The translations under genes and the position numbers were made by a program. Shown piece by piece: positions 26,599 through 35,935 of a DNA stretch of 64,000 bases. Each line of letters opens with the position of its first letter. The stretch's first letter is position 1. Origin of the DNA: JAFGDI01 sp963662515 (GTDB lineage Bacteria > Planctomycetota > Phycisphaerae > Sedimentisphaerales > SM23-30); assembly GCA_963662515.1 (NCBI GenBank), contig OY759675.1:1736001-1800000 (forward strand). Direction: 5' to 3'. The notes beneath the pieces were generated by a model. It had not been told where the DNA came from and searched no databases. It worked only from the letters and a program-made list of their open reading frames with translations.

Positions 26599-27744
26599 AT
26601 GATATACTTAATTCTGGAACACTATCTCAAAGATTTTATGTTTAACACACTGGGCTTTTATTCCTGGGAAGAAGTGTTATTACGCTCGCTTTTGTCTATG
26701 CTCACCAGTTTACTGCTTTGTCTGTGGTTGGGGCCCAAGGTGATTCGCTGGCTCAAGAAAAAGAAGATCGGTGATATTCCTAATTTCGACCATGAATTAT
26801 TAAATCAGAAGAACAGTCATAAAGACAGTACGCCTACGATGGGCGGCATTCTTATACTTATCAGTATTATTGTCAGTACGCTGCTCTGGGCTGACCTTAC
26901 TAATCAGTTCGTGATTAAAGGACTTTTTGTTATGGTCTGGCTGGGACTTCTGGGCGGAGTTGACGATTGGCTCAAACTGACAAAGTCGTCTCAGGTGCGT
27001 AACCGCCATGGTCTGCTGAGCTGGGAAAAAATGATGTATCAGATCGGTCTGGGGGCTCTGGTTGGTGCATTTCTTTATCTGGTCGATTTTAAAAATATTG
27101 AAGATGGCCAGAAACTCTGGCTGCCTTTTTGTAAGGCTGGGTTTGATATAAAGTTCATCGGCTTTCTGATCATGTCGATATTGGTAATTACCGCAACAAG
27201 TAATGCTGTTAATCTTACTGATGGCATGGACGGCCTGGCTTCGGGTTGTATAGGTATTGTTGCTTTGGTGTTGGCAGTATTGTGTTATCTTGCCAGTGAG
27301 CCTTTGAGCCTCACAACTAATCAGACCTGGGCCAGTTATCTGCGATTGCCGCAGATTCCCGGAGCTGGCGAGTTATCTATTGTCTGTATGGCAATGCTCG
27401 GAGCCTGTCTGGGCTTTCTCTGGTTCAACTGCTACCCGGCGGAGGTATTTATGGGCGACACCGGCAGTCTGCCCTTAGGTGGGCTTATTGGTTATGCCGC
27501 TATTGTTACCCGCCATGAACTTTTACTGGTTATTCTAGGCGGTGTGTTTGTTATAGAGGTACTGAGTGTTATGATACAGGTATCTTATTTCAAACGAACC
27601 GGCGGCAAAAGAATTTTCAAATGCACTCCTATTCATCATCATTTCCACTTGAGCGGATGGAATGAGCCCAAAGTAGTTGTCCGCTTCTGGCTGCTTGGTA
27701 TTGCCTTTGCTGCCTTAGCACTGGCAACTCTAAAACTAAGATAA
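26599..27744 (+). CDS. mraY: phospho-N-acetylmuramoyl-pentapeptide transferase
   Basis: MraY makes lipid I by moving phospho-MurNAc-pentapeptide to undecaprenyl phosphate at the inner membrane. The 381 residues have about ten helices and all family marks: STPTMGG (77-83), GGVDDWLK (119-126), NAVNLTDGMDGLA near 203, FMGDTGSLPLGG near 287, and the C-terminal CTPIHHHFHLSGW. It is complete and looks functional, which bears on the question of peptidoglycan in planctomycetes. It stands alone here, between phosphofructokinase and a sigma factor, instead of in a mur/fts cluster. No clear ribosome-binding site was found. Confidence 0.96.
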   Translation: MIYLILEHYLKDFMFNTLGFYSWEEVLLRSLLSMLTSLLLCLWLGPKVIRWLKKKKIGDIPNFDHELLNQKNSHKDSTPTMGGILILISIIVSTLLWADLTNQFVIKGLFVMVWLGLLGGVDDWLKLTKSSQVRNRHGLLSWEKMMYQIGLGALVGAFLYLVDFKNIEDGQKLWLPFCKAGFDIKFIGFLIMSILVITATSNAVNLTDGMDGLASGCIGIVALVLAVLCYLASEPLSLTTNQTWASYLRLPQIPGAGELSIVCMAMLGACLGFLWFNCYPAEVFMGDTGSLPLGGLIGYAAIVTRHELLLVILGGVFVIEVLSVMIQVSYFKRTGGKRIFKCTPIHHHFHLSGWNEPKVVVRFWLLGIAFAALALATLKLR

Positions 27745-28430
27745 TCTCAATTGATTGGTTAATTCAGCAGCTTTCTGACCTCAGGATAAACAGAGGACGC
27801 ACCTGATCTTGTTGGATGCTGTCTTGATCTCGCCTTGCATGGCTCTGTTTGTAAATGTTTCTGATATAAAGACTTAATGGGATGTATTTTAAGCATTACA
27901 GGGCTGTAATCATTCTTGTTTTTTTCCTGAGCTATGTGCCAAAATTCTTTGTTTGAAATTGTTGGTGTATGCCAATATCTATTATTATCTTATTGCAAGA
28001 CAGCCAGTTTTCCACAGCAGGTGGCTTTCTGTCTCTAACAGCTGTTCTTCCTTGCCCCCAATAATCCCCGTAATCGAGACCGTTTACTCATTATTATGTT
28101 ATGTGAGATATTCTATTAGCAGATAAATATCTATGGGGCAGTATGCCGGTGAATTATTTATAGGATTTATCGCTGTCAGGAGAATTGTGTTTTTAGCAAA
28201 CATATATTTCAAAAATACTTAAGGTCTTGTTTTCCAGGGTATTAGGTTGATATGTTTTGGGTTTTTCATGGCAGTTTGACTGCAAATACTAATATAACTG
28301 TCAAAAATAGCGGAATAATTGTTTTGTTGAGTCATAGATATATGGAGTAGTTAAATGCATCTATTTTATCAGTGTTATCAGTTTAAATCATTTAGTTATC
28401 TGACCTTTAGTATTTGAGACAGGAAATATC
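27745..28430. other. 686-base intergenic region before the first sigma gene
   Basis: No gene or RNA was recognised. A TTTGAC...GTCAAA inverted pair (28275-28280 and 28300-28305) lies about 130 bases before the sigma start and could be an operator, but six-base arms are weak evidence. The rest shows no repeat. Confidence 0.4.
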
Positions 28431-28973
28431 GTGCAGGGTAAAAAAGAAGATATGGATTACCGCGAATATATGTCGCTATTATCTTTGAATTATCAGAGTA
28501 TATATAGTTATATATTAATGTTGGTGGCTAATCATAATAATGCTGACGATATTATGCAGGAAACTACAATACTGATGTATGAGAAGTTTAATGTATTTGA
28601 GAAGGGTACAGATTTTTTATCCTGGGCCCGCAAAATAGCCAAATACAAGACTATGGAGTATTATCGCAAGCAGAAGCGGGAGAAGTTGGTATTTGATCAG
28701 GATCTGGTAGAGTTGATCGATCAGGAGTGCAAGACCTTTAAAGAAAATGAAGATGACTGGCTTGATACTCTGGGTAAATGTGTTTCAGACCTGGAAAGGT
28801 CAGACCGGGAATTATTGCATATAAGATACCATGAAAATGCCAGCGTGCTGGAGATATCCCGCCGGTTTGGCTGTTCATTTCAGAAAGTATATCGTGCGAT
28901 GGCGAGAATTAATGGTTTATTGCATCGTTGTATGCGTCGCAAGTTAGGTATGGAGCAGATATATGATGCATAA
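28431..28973 (+). CDS. ECF-type RNA polymerase sigma factor (first copy)
   Basis: The 180 residues hold sigma region 2 (about 18-85: ADDIMQETTILMYEKF, then FLSWARKIAKYK) and region 4 (about 120-175: RSDRELLHIRYHENASVLEISRRFG with a helix-turn-helix). The style is that of the planctomycete/Verrucomicrobia ECF group often paired with FecR-like proteins. The start is GTG with AGGAAA upstream, and an ATG seven codons on is an alternative. Its end overlaps the FecR-like gene by 11 bases, so sigma and anti-sigma are co-translated. It probably controls the secreted proteins downstream and itself. Confidence 0.9.
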   Translation: MQGKKEDMDYREYMSLLSLNYQSIYSYILMLVANHNNADDIMQETTILMYEKFNVFEKGTDFLSWARKIAKYKTMEYYRKQKREKLVFDQDLVELIDQECKTFKENEDDWLDTLGKCVSDLERSDRELLHIRYHENASVLEISRRFGCSFQKVYRAMARINGLLHRCMRRKLGMEQIYDA

Positions 28974-30648
28974 CGAAAATAGCAAAAAATGGCATCGTAT
29001 GGGCCTGATCCTCCAGAGATCGCTTGAAGGTGATCTGACTCAGCCTGAGAGGTTATGGCTTATATCTGTTTTGCATTCTGATGCTCAAGCCAGGGAATTT
29101 TATATAGGTTTTATGAAAGTGCATTCCGGTTTGCGAATGATATCTGCTGAGATATTACCAGAGACGGCAAGTAAGAATAATGTAAGTCTCAATGATCTGT
29201 TGCAGGGATTGTCAGAATATGAGCAGGAGGCTCCAGAGGCAGTAATTCCCGCGGATACCGAGCCGGTATCGACAATAGAGGTATCAGATTTTGGGAGCCG
29301 GATTCGCAAAAAGAGTAAGTTGGAAAATCTGCTGCTGTTGGGTTCAATAGCAGCGGTTTTATTGATTGCGGTGGCCGGAATAATGTTTCCACCTGCTATG
29401 GGGCGTGAGGTGGCAACAATTACAGATATGCTCTCAGCTCGTTGGCAGAATAATGGGGTTAAGTATGAACCGGGTACTAGAATATTCAAACGAGAACGGA
29501 TGCAATTAGAGGATGGATTAGCCGAGCTGGCATTTGATAATGGAGTTCGTGTAACAATAGAGTCGCCTGCATCATTTAAGGTGCGGTCCGATATGCAGAT
29601 AGATCTGGAATATGGCAAACTGTTTGCTACCGTTCCAGGCGGTGCGTCTGGCTTTACTGTTAAGACTCGGGTGGCGAAGGTAGTTGATATCGGCACACGC
29701 TTTGGTGTAGAAGTTGATAAGGCTGGGGCCGTTTCATTGCATGTAATTAAAGGGCAAACCAAACTGGGTTTGAACCGCTTCTGGAATAGTGAAAGTGTAG
29801 ATGTTAATGGTGGTGCTGCCCGCAAGGTATCAGTCAGTGAAGAAATAACAGAAATAAACTGTAACAACAGGCTTTTTGCTCAGGAGATAAGCTCCCGGAG
29901 TAATACGGTCTGGCGAGGAGAAGAGCAGTTAGATCTTGCCGATGTGGTATGTGGTGGGAATGGTTTTAATACCGGCAATGCCGAGATGGTTATTGACCCA
30001 TTAACTGGTGAACTTCAACCATACATGGAGAGAGGGTCGATAACAAGGCGTGCGCAGGCAATATTTTTGCCCACAGAGTCTTTAGCTTATGTTGATGGTG
30101 TTTTTGTTCCAGATGGTGGCGATGGAGCAATAGAGATAACATCTACAGGCATCAGGTATAGCGATTGCCCAGACACATCAGGAGCGACGCGTAAAGATAT
30201 TACAGTGTTGAATAAGGTATATGATAATGAGGGTGGAGATCTCATTCTGGGAGATTATAAATATGGTTATCCGTATCGCCCTGCGATATGCATGCAGGCC
30301 AATAAAGGAATTACTTTTGATCTTAACGCGATCAGGGCTGATCTGGAAAATGTGGAAATAGAGTATTTTGAAGCTTTATGTGCTATGGCTTCGCTAGGTA
30401 CTGCAATGAATACAGGTATGGGGCCTGCTGGTAAGGCAGATTTCAGAATACTGCTAGATGGTGTGGAGCAAAAGGTTATCAGCGATGTACGCACTGATTT
30501 CAGTGAGAAGGTTCGTGTTGATATTGAGCCGGAACACCGGTTTCTTACTATAATGACTACCGATCATCAACTTAAGGGCGAATCAGATCCGATCGGCTGG
30601 GACAGATGTTTTCTGGGTGAGCCGGTATTGGGTTTAAAAAGTAGATAA
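28963..30648 (+). CDS. FecR-domain anti-sigma factor with putative NPCBM-like C-terminus (first copy)
   Basis: This 561-residue single-pass protein has a cytoplasmic N-terminus (1-115), resembling anti-sigma helical domains (LTQPERLWLISVLHSDAQAR), a membrane helix (119-142), a FecR domain (about 150-280: LEYGKLFATVP, VVDIGTRFGVEV, HVIKGQTKLG) and a C-terminal beta-sandwich (about 370-561). The last contains GITFDLNAIR, FRILLDG and HRFLTIMTTD, which I read as the NPCBM/NEW2 carbohydrate-binding type. Overlap with the sigma gene and this layout suggest a membrane anti-sigma factor releasing its partner on binding an outside glycan. Glycan binding is inference. Confidence 0.8.
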   Translation: MMHNENSKKWHRMGLILQRSLEGDLTQPERLWLISVLHSDAQAREFYIGFMKVHSGLRMISAEILPETASKNNVSLNDLLQGLSEYEQEAPEAVIPADTEPVSTIEVSDFGSRIRKKSKLENLLLLGSIAAVLLIAVAGIMFPPAMGREVATITDMLSARWQNNGVKYEPGTRIFKRERMQLEDGLAELAFDNGVRVTIESPASFKVRSDMQIDLEYGKLFATVPGGASGFTVKTRVAKVVDIGTRFGVEVDKAGAVSLHVIKGQTKLGLNRFWNSESVDVNGGAARKVSVSEEITEINCNNRLFAQEISSRSNTVWRGEEQLDLADVVCGGNGFNTGNAEMVIDPLTGELQPYMERGSITRRAQAIFLPTESLAYVDGVFVPDGGDGAIEITSTGIRYSDCPDTSGATRKDITVLNKVYDNEGGDLILGDYKYGYPYRPAICMQANKGITFDLNAIRADLENVEIEYFEALCAMASLGTAMNTGMGPAGKADFRILLDGVEQKVISDVRTDFSEKVRVDIEPEHRFLTIMTTDHQLKGESDPIGWDRCFLGEPVLGLKSR

Positions 30649-30837
30649 TGTTCCTAATGATTAATGTATAAATACTGTGGTCATAAGTCTGATCGCGGCA
30701 GTTATAGTTTTCTATTTGCGGTTTATTATGCGAGGCAGTTCAGACTGTCAGTGCATTTTGTATTATTAGAACTATCTTATTTTGTAATTGCATTTCTGGT
30801 TGAATTATTGGCCGGAATGGAGCAGAGGAAGAGAATT

Positions 30838-32871
30838 TTGAGAAAACTTATAATATTATTTGTATTATTTATGGCTTCTTTGAGTTTTGGCGATGCAGTT
30901 GTTGTCAATCCAGGATTTGAATCAGTCAGTAACGGTTGGGCGACGAACTGGTCTAAATATCCTGATATTGAGACTGATAGTATTTACTATGCCTTAAAGA
31001 GTGATAATAAGCATTCAGGTAGTTATTCAGCCAAGATAGCTGCTCGTAATGGATACGGCATGATCTATCAAGAGGTTAGCAGTGGTTTTAATGTCGGACA
31101 GAAGTATTTATTTAGTTTTTACGGATTAGGCGATACCAGTAGCTCCTGGATAATTGATGAGCCGCAAGATCGAATTGAGGTATATGTAAAATTTGTGAGT
31201 TCATCAGGAGCTACAATATCAGAACCATATTCGGTAGTATTTGATGGAAATGATCAGACTGATATACCAACACTCAGCAGTAGTCAATGGAAGAAATCGC
31301 AGGGTTTTGAGTTCACCATTCCCAATGGGACAGTATCATTTCTCCTGAAGATAGTGGCGGTTGATGGTTCTCCTGATGGCACTGCTACTGATGGAACCTC
31401 TGTGTTGATAGATGATGTGGAACTGTCATTAGTAACTGAATCGGCTACGGACCCTGTTCCAGCAGATGGCAGTATAAATATAAGTGCGGGAGAAGTGCAT
31501 TTGAGTTATACGGCAGGTACAGATCCGGCAGGTGGGGGTGGAGTTAATCCTGAGATTACAGGTTATTATATATATCATGTTACTTATGATCTTAATGCAG
31601 ACCCGGGCGTTCCTGTCTTTAGTGCGTATGAATTTAATGCAGGGACAGTATATCCAGAAGGTGGCACTGGGCTTGTATTTGGTACAAATAAGGCAGTTTA
31701 CTGGCGTGTTGATGCCAGTATAAATAATTCGGCGGCGGGTTCAGCAGAGACTATTACTGGTCCGATCTGGAAGTTTACAACAGCGAATTCGAGTATAAAT
31801 ATACTTGGTCCTGACAGTCAGAGTGTATTTGAGGGTGAGTCAGCTGTGTTTTCAGTACAGGCTCAGAGTGATACTGAGATTGTCTGGTATAAGTGGTATG
31901 GCCAGTCAGGTACTCTATTATTTGAAGGTGCAACTGCTGCCACATTGACTATTGATGATGCCAGAGTAAATGATATTGGCAGCTACTATTGCATAGTAAG
32001 AGACCTGAATGGGCAGGAAAAAGCCAGTAGTCCGGCAGACCTCTGGGTATCAGGTATAATGCTACAGTATAGTTTTGAAGATGGGTTGCTTGATGCTGCA
32101 GGCAATTGTTATGGTACATTGCGAAATGCAGTATCAGGTCAGGTTATCTCTGAGAATTATTGTGCGGGAGTTGACGGCGATGGTATTGTTCTTGATGGAG
32201 AGTCATATATCGATCCAGGTGATAGTCTGGTACCAGACAGTGAGATGGGGATTTATGCCGGGACATTTTGCTGTTGGCTGCGGAGTACTGGTTCTGGTAC
32301 AGGAGTTTTAGCAGGCTGTTATAATAGTGCAGATCTGAGCTGTTTTAATGTTTCATTGCAATCAGCAGATCAGGTTTATTTTCATCTTCGTTCCAATGAT
32401 AATTCTCTGGTACAGCTTCAATTGCCGGTTAATACGGTTAGCGATGGTCAATGGCATTTCCTTGCTGTCAGTTGGCAGTTAAATGCCTCAGTATTGGTAT
32501 TATATGATGGTGAAATTATTTGCCAGACGCCCTGGCTGAGTAAAAGAGCTGTTTTTTCTCCCTGGCAGCAGGTTATGACATTAGGAGCGTTGAACAGAGC
32601 TGGGGATAAAGAACACTGTTTCAGCGGTGAATTAGATGAACTTGAATTTTATAATTATGCTCTTAATGGATATGAGTTAATTGGATTGTATAATCGCTGG
32701 GCCGTTGACCCTGTGAGTATTTGCCTGGATAATTATGCCAGTTGTGCCGATCTGGCCGGTCCGGACGGAATTGGTGAATCGTATGCAGATTGCCAGGTCG
32801 ATCTGTACGATTTTGCTGCTCTGGCAGTCAACTGGTTAGAATGTGGATTGTATCCGGTAATTTTAGAGTAG
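30838..32871 (+). CDS. secreted modular protein: N-terminal module, FN3-like, Ig, LamG, half-dockerin tail
   Basis: This exported protein of 677 residues has a signal peptide (1-19), a CBM-like module shared with the next two genes (20-200, marked by KIAARNGYGMIYQ), an FN3-like segment (205-320), an Ig-like domain (325-405, with GSYYCIV), a LamG jelly-roll (407-615, DGQWHFLAVSW) and a Cys-containing single EF-hand tail (ADCQVDLYDFAALAVNWLE). It is probably a surface adhesin or glycan binder, as no catalytic residues are seen. I chose TTG 30838 because AGAGGAAG is spaced ideally and the resulting N-terminus matches its paralogues. ATG 30817 is the alternative. Confidence 0.78.
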   Translation: MRKLIILFVLFMASLSFGDAVVVNPGFESVSNGWATNWSKYPDIETDSIYYALKSDNKHSGSYSAKIAARNGYGMIYQEVSSGFNVGQKYLFSFYGLGDTSSSWIIDEPQDRIEVYVKFVSSSGATISEPYSVVFDGNDQTDIPTLSSSQWKKSQGFEFTIPNGTVSFLLKIVAVDGSPDGTATDGTSVLIDDVELSLVTESATDPVPADGSINISAGEVHLSYTAGTDPAGGGGVNPEITGYYIYHVTYDLNADPGVPVFSAYEFNAGTVYPEGGTGLVFGTNKAVYWRVDASINNSAAGSAETITGPIWKFTTANSSINILGPDSQSVFEGESAVFSVQAQSDTEIVWYKWYGQSGTLLFEGATAATLTIDDARVNDIGSYYCIVRDLNGQEKASSPADLWVSGIMLQYSFEDGLLDAAGNCYGTLRNAVSGQVISENYCAGVDGDGIVLDGESYIDPGDSLVPDSEMGIYAGTFCCWLRSTGSGTGVLAGCYNSADLSCFNVSLQSADQVYFHLRSNDNSLVQLQLPVNTVSDGQWHFLAVSWQLNASVLVLYDGEIICQTPWLSKRAVFSPWQQVMTLGALNRAGDKEHCFSGELDELEFYNYALNGYELIGLYNRWAVDPVSICLDNYASCADLAGPDGIGESYADCQVDLYDFAALAVNWLECGLYPVILE

Positions 32872-32979
32872 TGGTCGCAAATGCGGTCACAGAAAACATA
32901 ATGGCAGTGCACGGTTATTATGTATATGGTAAATAAAGACTGAGTTCTTTTTGTTATTTTTTTAGGAAGGAATAAGACT

Positions 32980-34941
32980 ATGAAAAAGATGGTGTTCTGG
33001 TGTTTGGCTATGCTTGCAGGTTCGGCGGCACAGGCCAATATGGTATTAAACCCTGGTTTTGAGTCCAATATGGATAACTGGACAACCTATCTTTCGCCGG
33101 TAGGTGTGACTAGTGTTTACTTTGCGGTAAAAAACGAAGCTGTTTATGATGGAGCCTGGGCAATGAAAATAGCGGCCAGAAATGGTTACGGCCTTATCCA
33201 TCAGACAATTAGTGTTCCTGCCGGTGCTAAATTGAATCTGTCATTATGGGCATTAGCAGTAACTGGTAACTGGATGATGAATGAAGCTGGTGATATAGTT
33301 GATGTTCATTTTAAGTTTATGGATGCTAACGGTGTGGAAATATCACAGCCTGGCTTTGTCGCCTTTGATGGTGATCCATCAACAGATGCTCCGATTTTGA
33401 CAAATCCTGATTGGCAGGAGTATTCTGTTGAAGTAGATGTGCCAGCCAATGCGGTTTCAGTAATGCTGAAGATTCGCGCACTTGACGGTTCTATTGATGG
33501 AGGAACCATAGATGGTACAGGTGTGTATATTGATAATGTATTACTGACAAGCAGCCCGGTACCGATGCTGCCAGTACTTGAGCAGACCGCTGATCTGGTC
33601 AATAATAAGGTAGATGCTACTCTTACATGGCAGGCTGCTAATGAAGCGGGCGTAGCTCTGGCTGATATTGTTGACCAATATGTTTTTATGAGTTCGGCAA
33701 CAGACCCGAACCTGTATTATATCGGTGCTACTGGTGACCCAGGCAGTGACCCTGCATCAAGTTTTGGTTCATTGACCCTTGAATTTGATTCTACCTATAA
33801 ATGTCAGGTAGTTGATGTGCTTTCCGGTCAGGAAAAGCCTATGGTGGAAAATGTGACTCAGCCGTCAAGTCTTGATCCTAACAGCATATACAGTGCAGTT
33901 TGGACCTTTGATTCGATAGCTTCTATTCCGGTTGTAATTACCAATCCGGCTGGTGGTCTAATTAGTGTTGGTGATGATTTTATAATGGAGGCAGAATTCC
34001 AGAGTCCAACAGCTATGACATATAAGTGGTATTATTCAGCTGACAACATTTATGGTGATGATGTTGAGCTTGACTCTACTGATGACAGTATAACTCTTAA
34101 TGAGGTAGCTGCCAGTTCTCAGGGTTATTATTATTGTGCGGCAGTTAATGCCAGCACTACTACAGTTAATTCGGCAATGGCTTATCTTGAGGTTGGCCAG
34201 TTGGTACTGTCATATCCAATGGAGAATTCTTTGGATGATGTAGTTGGTATTAACCACGCTACACCTTCTAGTACAGAGCCTTTAGTTTATGTGACGGGTG
34301 TAGTGGGTGATTATGCGGTTTCCTTTAACGGTACAACGCAGTTTGCCGTTATGCCATGGGTGGTTTATAATAGCTTTACTATTGAGTACTGGGTTAAAAC
34401 TACTTCTGTAGGAGGCACCGGCCAGTGGTTTAATGGTATTGGCCTAATAGATGGTGAAATGAGTGGTACGGTGAATGATTTTGGTACTACCGTATTAAGT
34501 GGTAAGCTGGCCTTTGGTGTAGGTAATCCTGATACCACCATTGTTTCTACAGCTTCTATTAATGATGATCAATGGCATCATTGTGTAGCAACTCGTGACC
34601 ATGTTACCGGAGAAATGGCTATCTATGTTGATGGTGAAATGGAAAACTATCTGGCTAATGGTCCTGCTGGCACCAGAAAGGCTGCAAATGATCTCAGAAT
34701 AGGTAAAAAGAGATTTGGCACAGGTTATCTTAATGGTGCTATTGATGCTGTCAGAATGTATAATTTCCCAATGAGTGAAATTGAAGTGGCAGATCTGTAC
34801 TATGAATATACTGGTAAGAAGGTATGTATCCAGTCAGATAAGCCTGAAAATGATCTGAATGATGACTGTGTAATAAATATAGCAGACTTTGCGGTGATAG
34901 CAGAAGCCTGGCTCGAAAGTGGTTTGTATCAGGGACAATGA
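32980..34941 (+). CDS. secreted modular protein: N-terminal module, FN3-like, Ig-like, LamG, half-dockerin tail
   Basis: This is a paralogue of the preceding gene with the same domain order over 653 residues: signal peptide (1-19, ending AAQAN), CBM-like module (20-195, KIAARNGYGLIHQ), FN3-like part (197-310), Ig-like domain (317-405, GYYYCAAVN), LamG (407-610, DDQWHHCVATRD) and C-terminal VC-x-DLNDDCVINIADFAVIAEAWLESG. The loop DLNDDCVINIAD fits the calcium positions 1, 3, 5, 9 and 12 of a dockerin repeat with Cys for Gly. A strong AGGAAGG ribosome-binding site is present. The function is probably glycan binding outside the cell. Confidence 0.83.
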   Translation: MKKMVFWCLAMLAGSAAQANMVLNPGFESNMDNWTTYLSPVGVTSVYFAVKNEAVYDGAWAMKIAARNGYGLIHQTISVPAGAKLNLSLWALAVTGNWMMNEAGDIVDVHFKFMDANGVEISQPGFVAFDGDPSTDAPILTNPDWQEYSVEVDVPANAVSVMLKIRALDGSIDGGTIDGTGVYIDNVLLTSSPVPMLPVLEQTADLVNNKVDATLTWQAANEAGVALADIVDQYVFMSSATDPNLYYIGATGDPGSDPASSFGSLTLEFDSTYKCQVVDVLSGQEKPMVENVTQPSSLDPNSIYSAVWTFDSIASIPVVITNPAGGLISVGDDFIMEAEFQSPTAMTYKWYYSADNIYGDDVELDSTDDSITLNEVAASSQGYYYCAAVNASTTTVNSAMAYLEVGQLVLSYPMENSLDDVVGINHATPSSTEPLVYVTGVVGDYAVSFNGTTQFAVMPWVVYNSFTIEYWVKTTSVGGTGQWFNGIGLIDGEMSGTVNDFGTTVLSGKLAFGVGNPDTTIVSTASINDDQWHHCVATRDHVTGEMAIYVDGEMENYLANGPAGTRKAANDLRIGKKRFGTGYLNGAIDAVRMYNFPMSEIEVADLYYEYTGKKVCIQSDKPENDLNDDCVINIADFAVIAEAWLESGLYQGQ

Positions 34942-34953
34942 TCTCCTTTTCTA

Positions 34954-34981
34954 AAGCTGGTGGCCAGTGTGCCACCAGCTT
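34954..34981. other. strong hairpin between secreted-protein genes
   Basis: AAGCTGGTGGC (34954-34964) pairs perfectly with GCCACCAGCTT (34971-34981) across a six-base loop. No T tract follows, so it may be a mRNA-stabilising or processing site or a Rho-type end rather than an intrinsic terminator. It lies 12 bases after the stop of the gene at 32980. Confidence 0.7.
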
Positions 34982-35077
34982 ATATAACATACAAAAGAGA
35001 ATAAAAGAGAGAAAGCAGATAGGGTTTAACTGTAGTTTATTACTGATTTTTTAACCCCTATTTTAAGGAATGATATT

Positions 35078-35758
35078 ATGAAGAAGTTATTTGTAAGTTC
35101 GCTGTTGTTTTTGGCCGCAGGTGCTCAGGCTAATCTGATCGTGAATCCTGGTTTTGAGTCTGTTACTGGTGCAGGCACTTCTGCTTCGCCTTATATGCCT
35201 ACAGACTGGACAACCTATTATAAGTCTGCCTCTTATTCCGCTGTATTTTTTGCAGCAAAGAATACACCTGTTTATGACGGTGATTATAGTATGAAGATAG
35301 CCGCCAGAAATAGTTATGGCATGATCCACCAGACTGTATCAGTCGTTGCCGGTTCCGAACTTAATCTTTCATTTCAGGCATTGGGTGACACCAATGGAGA
35401 TTGGGTAATGGATGAACCTGGTGATATAGTTGATGTGTATCTGAAGTTCATGGATGCTCAGGGCGCGGAGATATCGCAGCCTTCTTTTGTCGCATTTGAT
35501 GGCGATGAGAATACTGAAGCTCCGATCCTTTCATCTGCAACCTGGCAGTTATTCAGTAAGGATTTTGTTGTCCCTGAAAACGCCCAGAGTCTTATGGTAA
35601 AGATCAGGGCAGTTGATGGCAGTCAGGGTATTAACGATAAAGATGGTACATCGGTATATCTTGATGCCGTTTCTTTAACCGTAGTTCCTGAGCCGGTTAC
35701 TCTGGTTTCACTGGCATTAGGCGCTGTTGGTGTTATGCGTCGTAGAAATATCCGGTAA
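35078..35758 (+). CDS. PEP-CTERM protein carrying the shared N-terminal module
   Basis: This 226-residue exported protein has a signal peptide (1-19, GAQAN), the same CBM-like module as the two upstream genes (20-198, KIAARNSYGMIHQ, DEPGDIVDVYLKFMDAQG), then a classic PEP-CTERM signal: VPEP, a hydrophobic stretch and a basic end RRRNIR. PEP-CTERM tails are cut and sorted by exosortase, so this copy is delivered to the surface by a different route from its dockerin-tailed paralogues. It is the minimal form of the module and may show its core role. AAGGA precedes the ATG. Confidence 0.86.
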   Translation: MKKLFVSSLLFLAAGAQANLIVNPGFESVTGAGTSASPYMPTDWTTYYKSASYSAVFFAAKNTPVYDGDYSMKIAARNSYGMIHQTVSVVAGSELNLSFQALGDTNGDWVMDEPGDIVDVYLKFMDAQGAEISQPSFVAFDGDENTEAPILSSATWQLFSKDFVVPENAQSLMVKIRAVDGSQGINDKDGTSVYLDAVSLTVVPEPVTLVSLALGAVGVMRRRNIR

Positions 35759-35879
35759 ATAATTGTTAATATGTAGCAGTTATATTATTATGTATTTCTG
35801 AATTTAAATGTTAAATGTAACAGGTATTTGCCTGATGATCGTTGTTCAGGAATATTACTGAACGGTTACGCTAATTTTG

Positions 35880-35906
35880 GCGGGCGTACAATAAATGTAT
35901 GCCCGC
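35880..35906 (+). terminator. terminator-like hairpin after the PEP-CTERM gene
   Basis: GCGGGCGTACA (35880-35890) pairs with TGTATGCCCGC (35896-35906), one G-U, five-base loop, followed by TATTTTCT. It lies before the true start of the next gene (35936), which argues against the longer open frame from 35828. A smaller GTTCAG/CTGAAC hairpin sits just upstream (35844-35863). Confidence 0.65.
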
Positions 35907-35935
35907 TATTTTCTGAAAATCAGCAGAGGTTATTT

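Noticed and set aside
35828..35935. Longer N-terminus for the FAD oxidoreductase
   Set aside because: It would place a terminator-like hairpin inside the gene and a signal peptide in the interior. GTG 35936 has a spaced AGAGGT.
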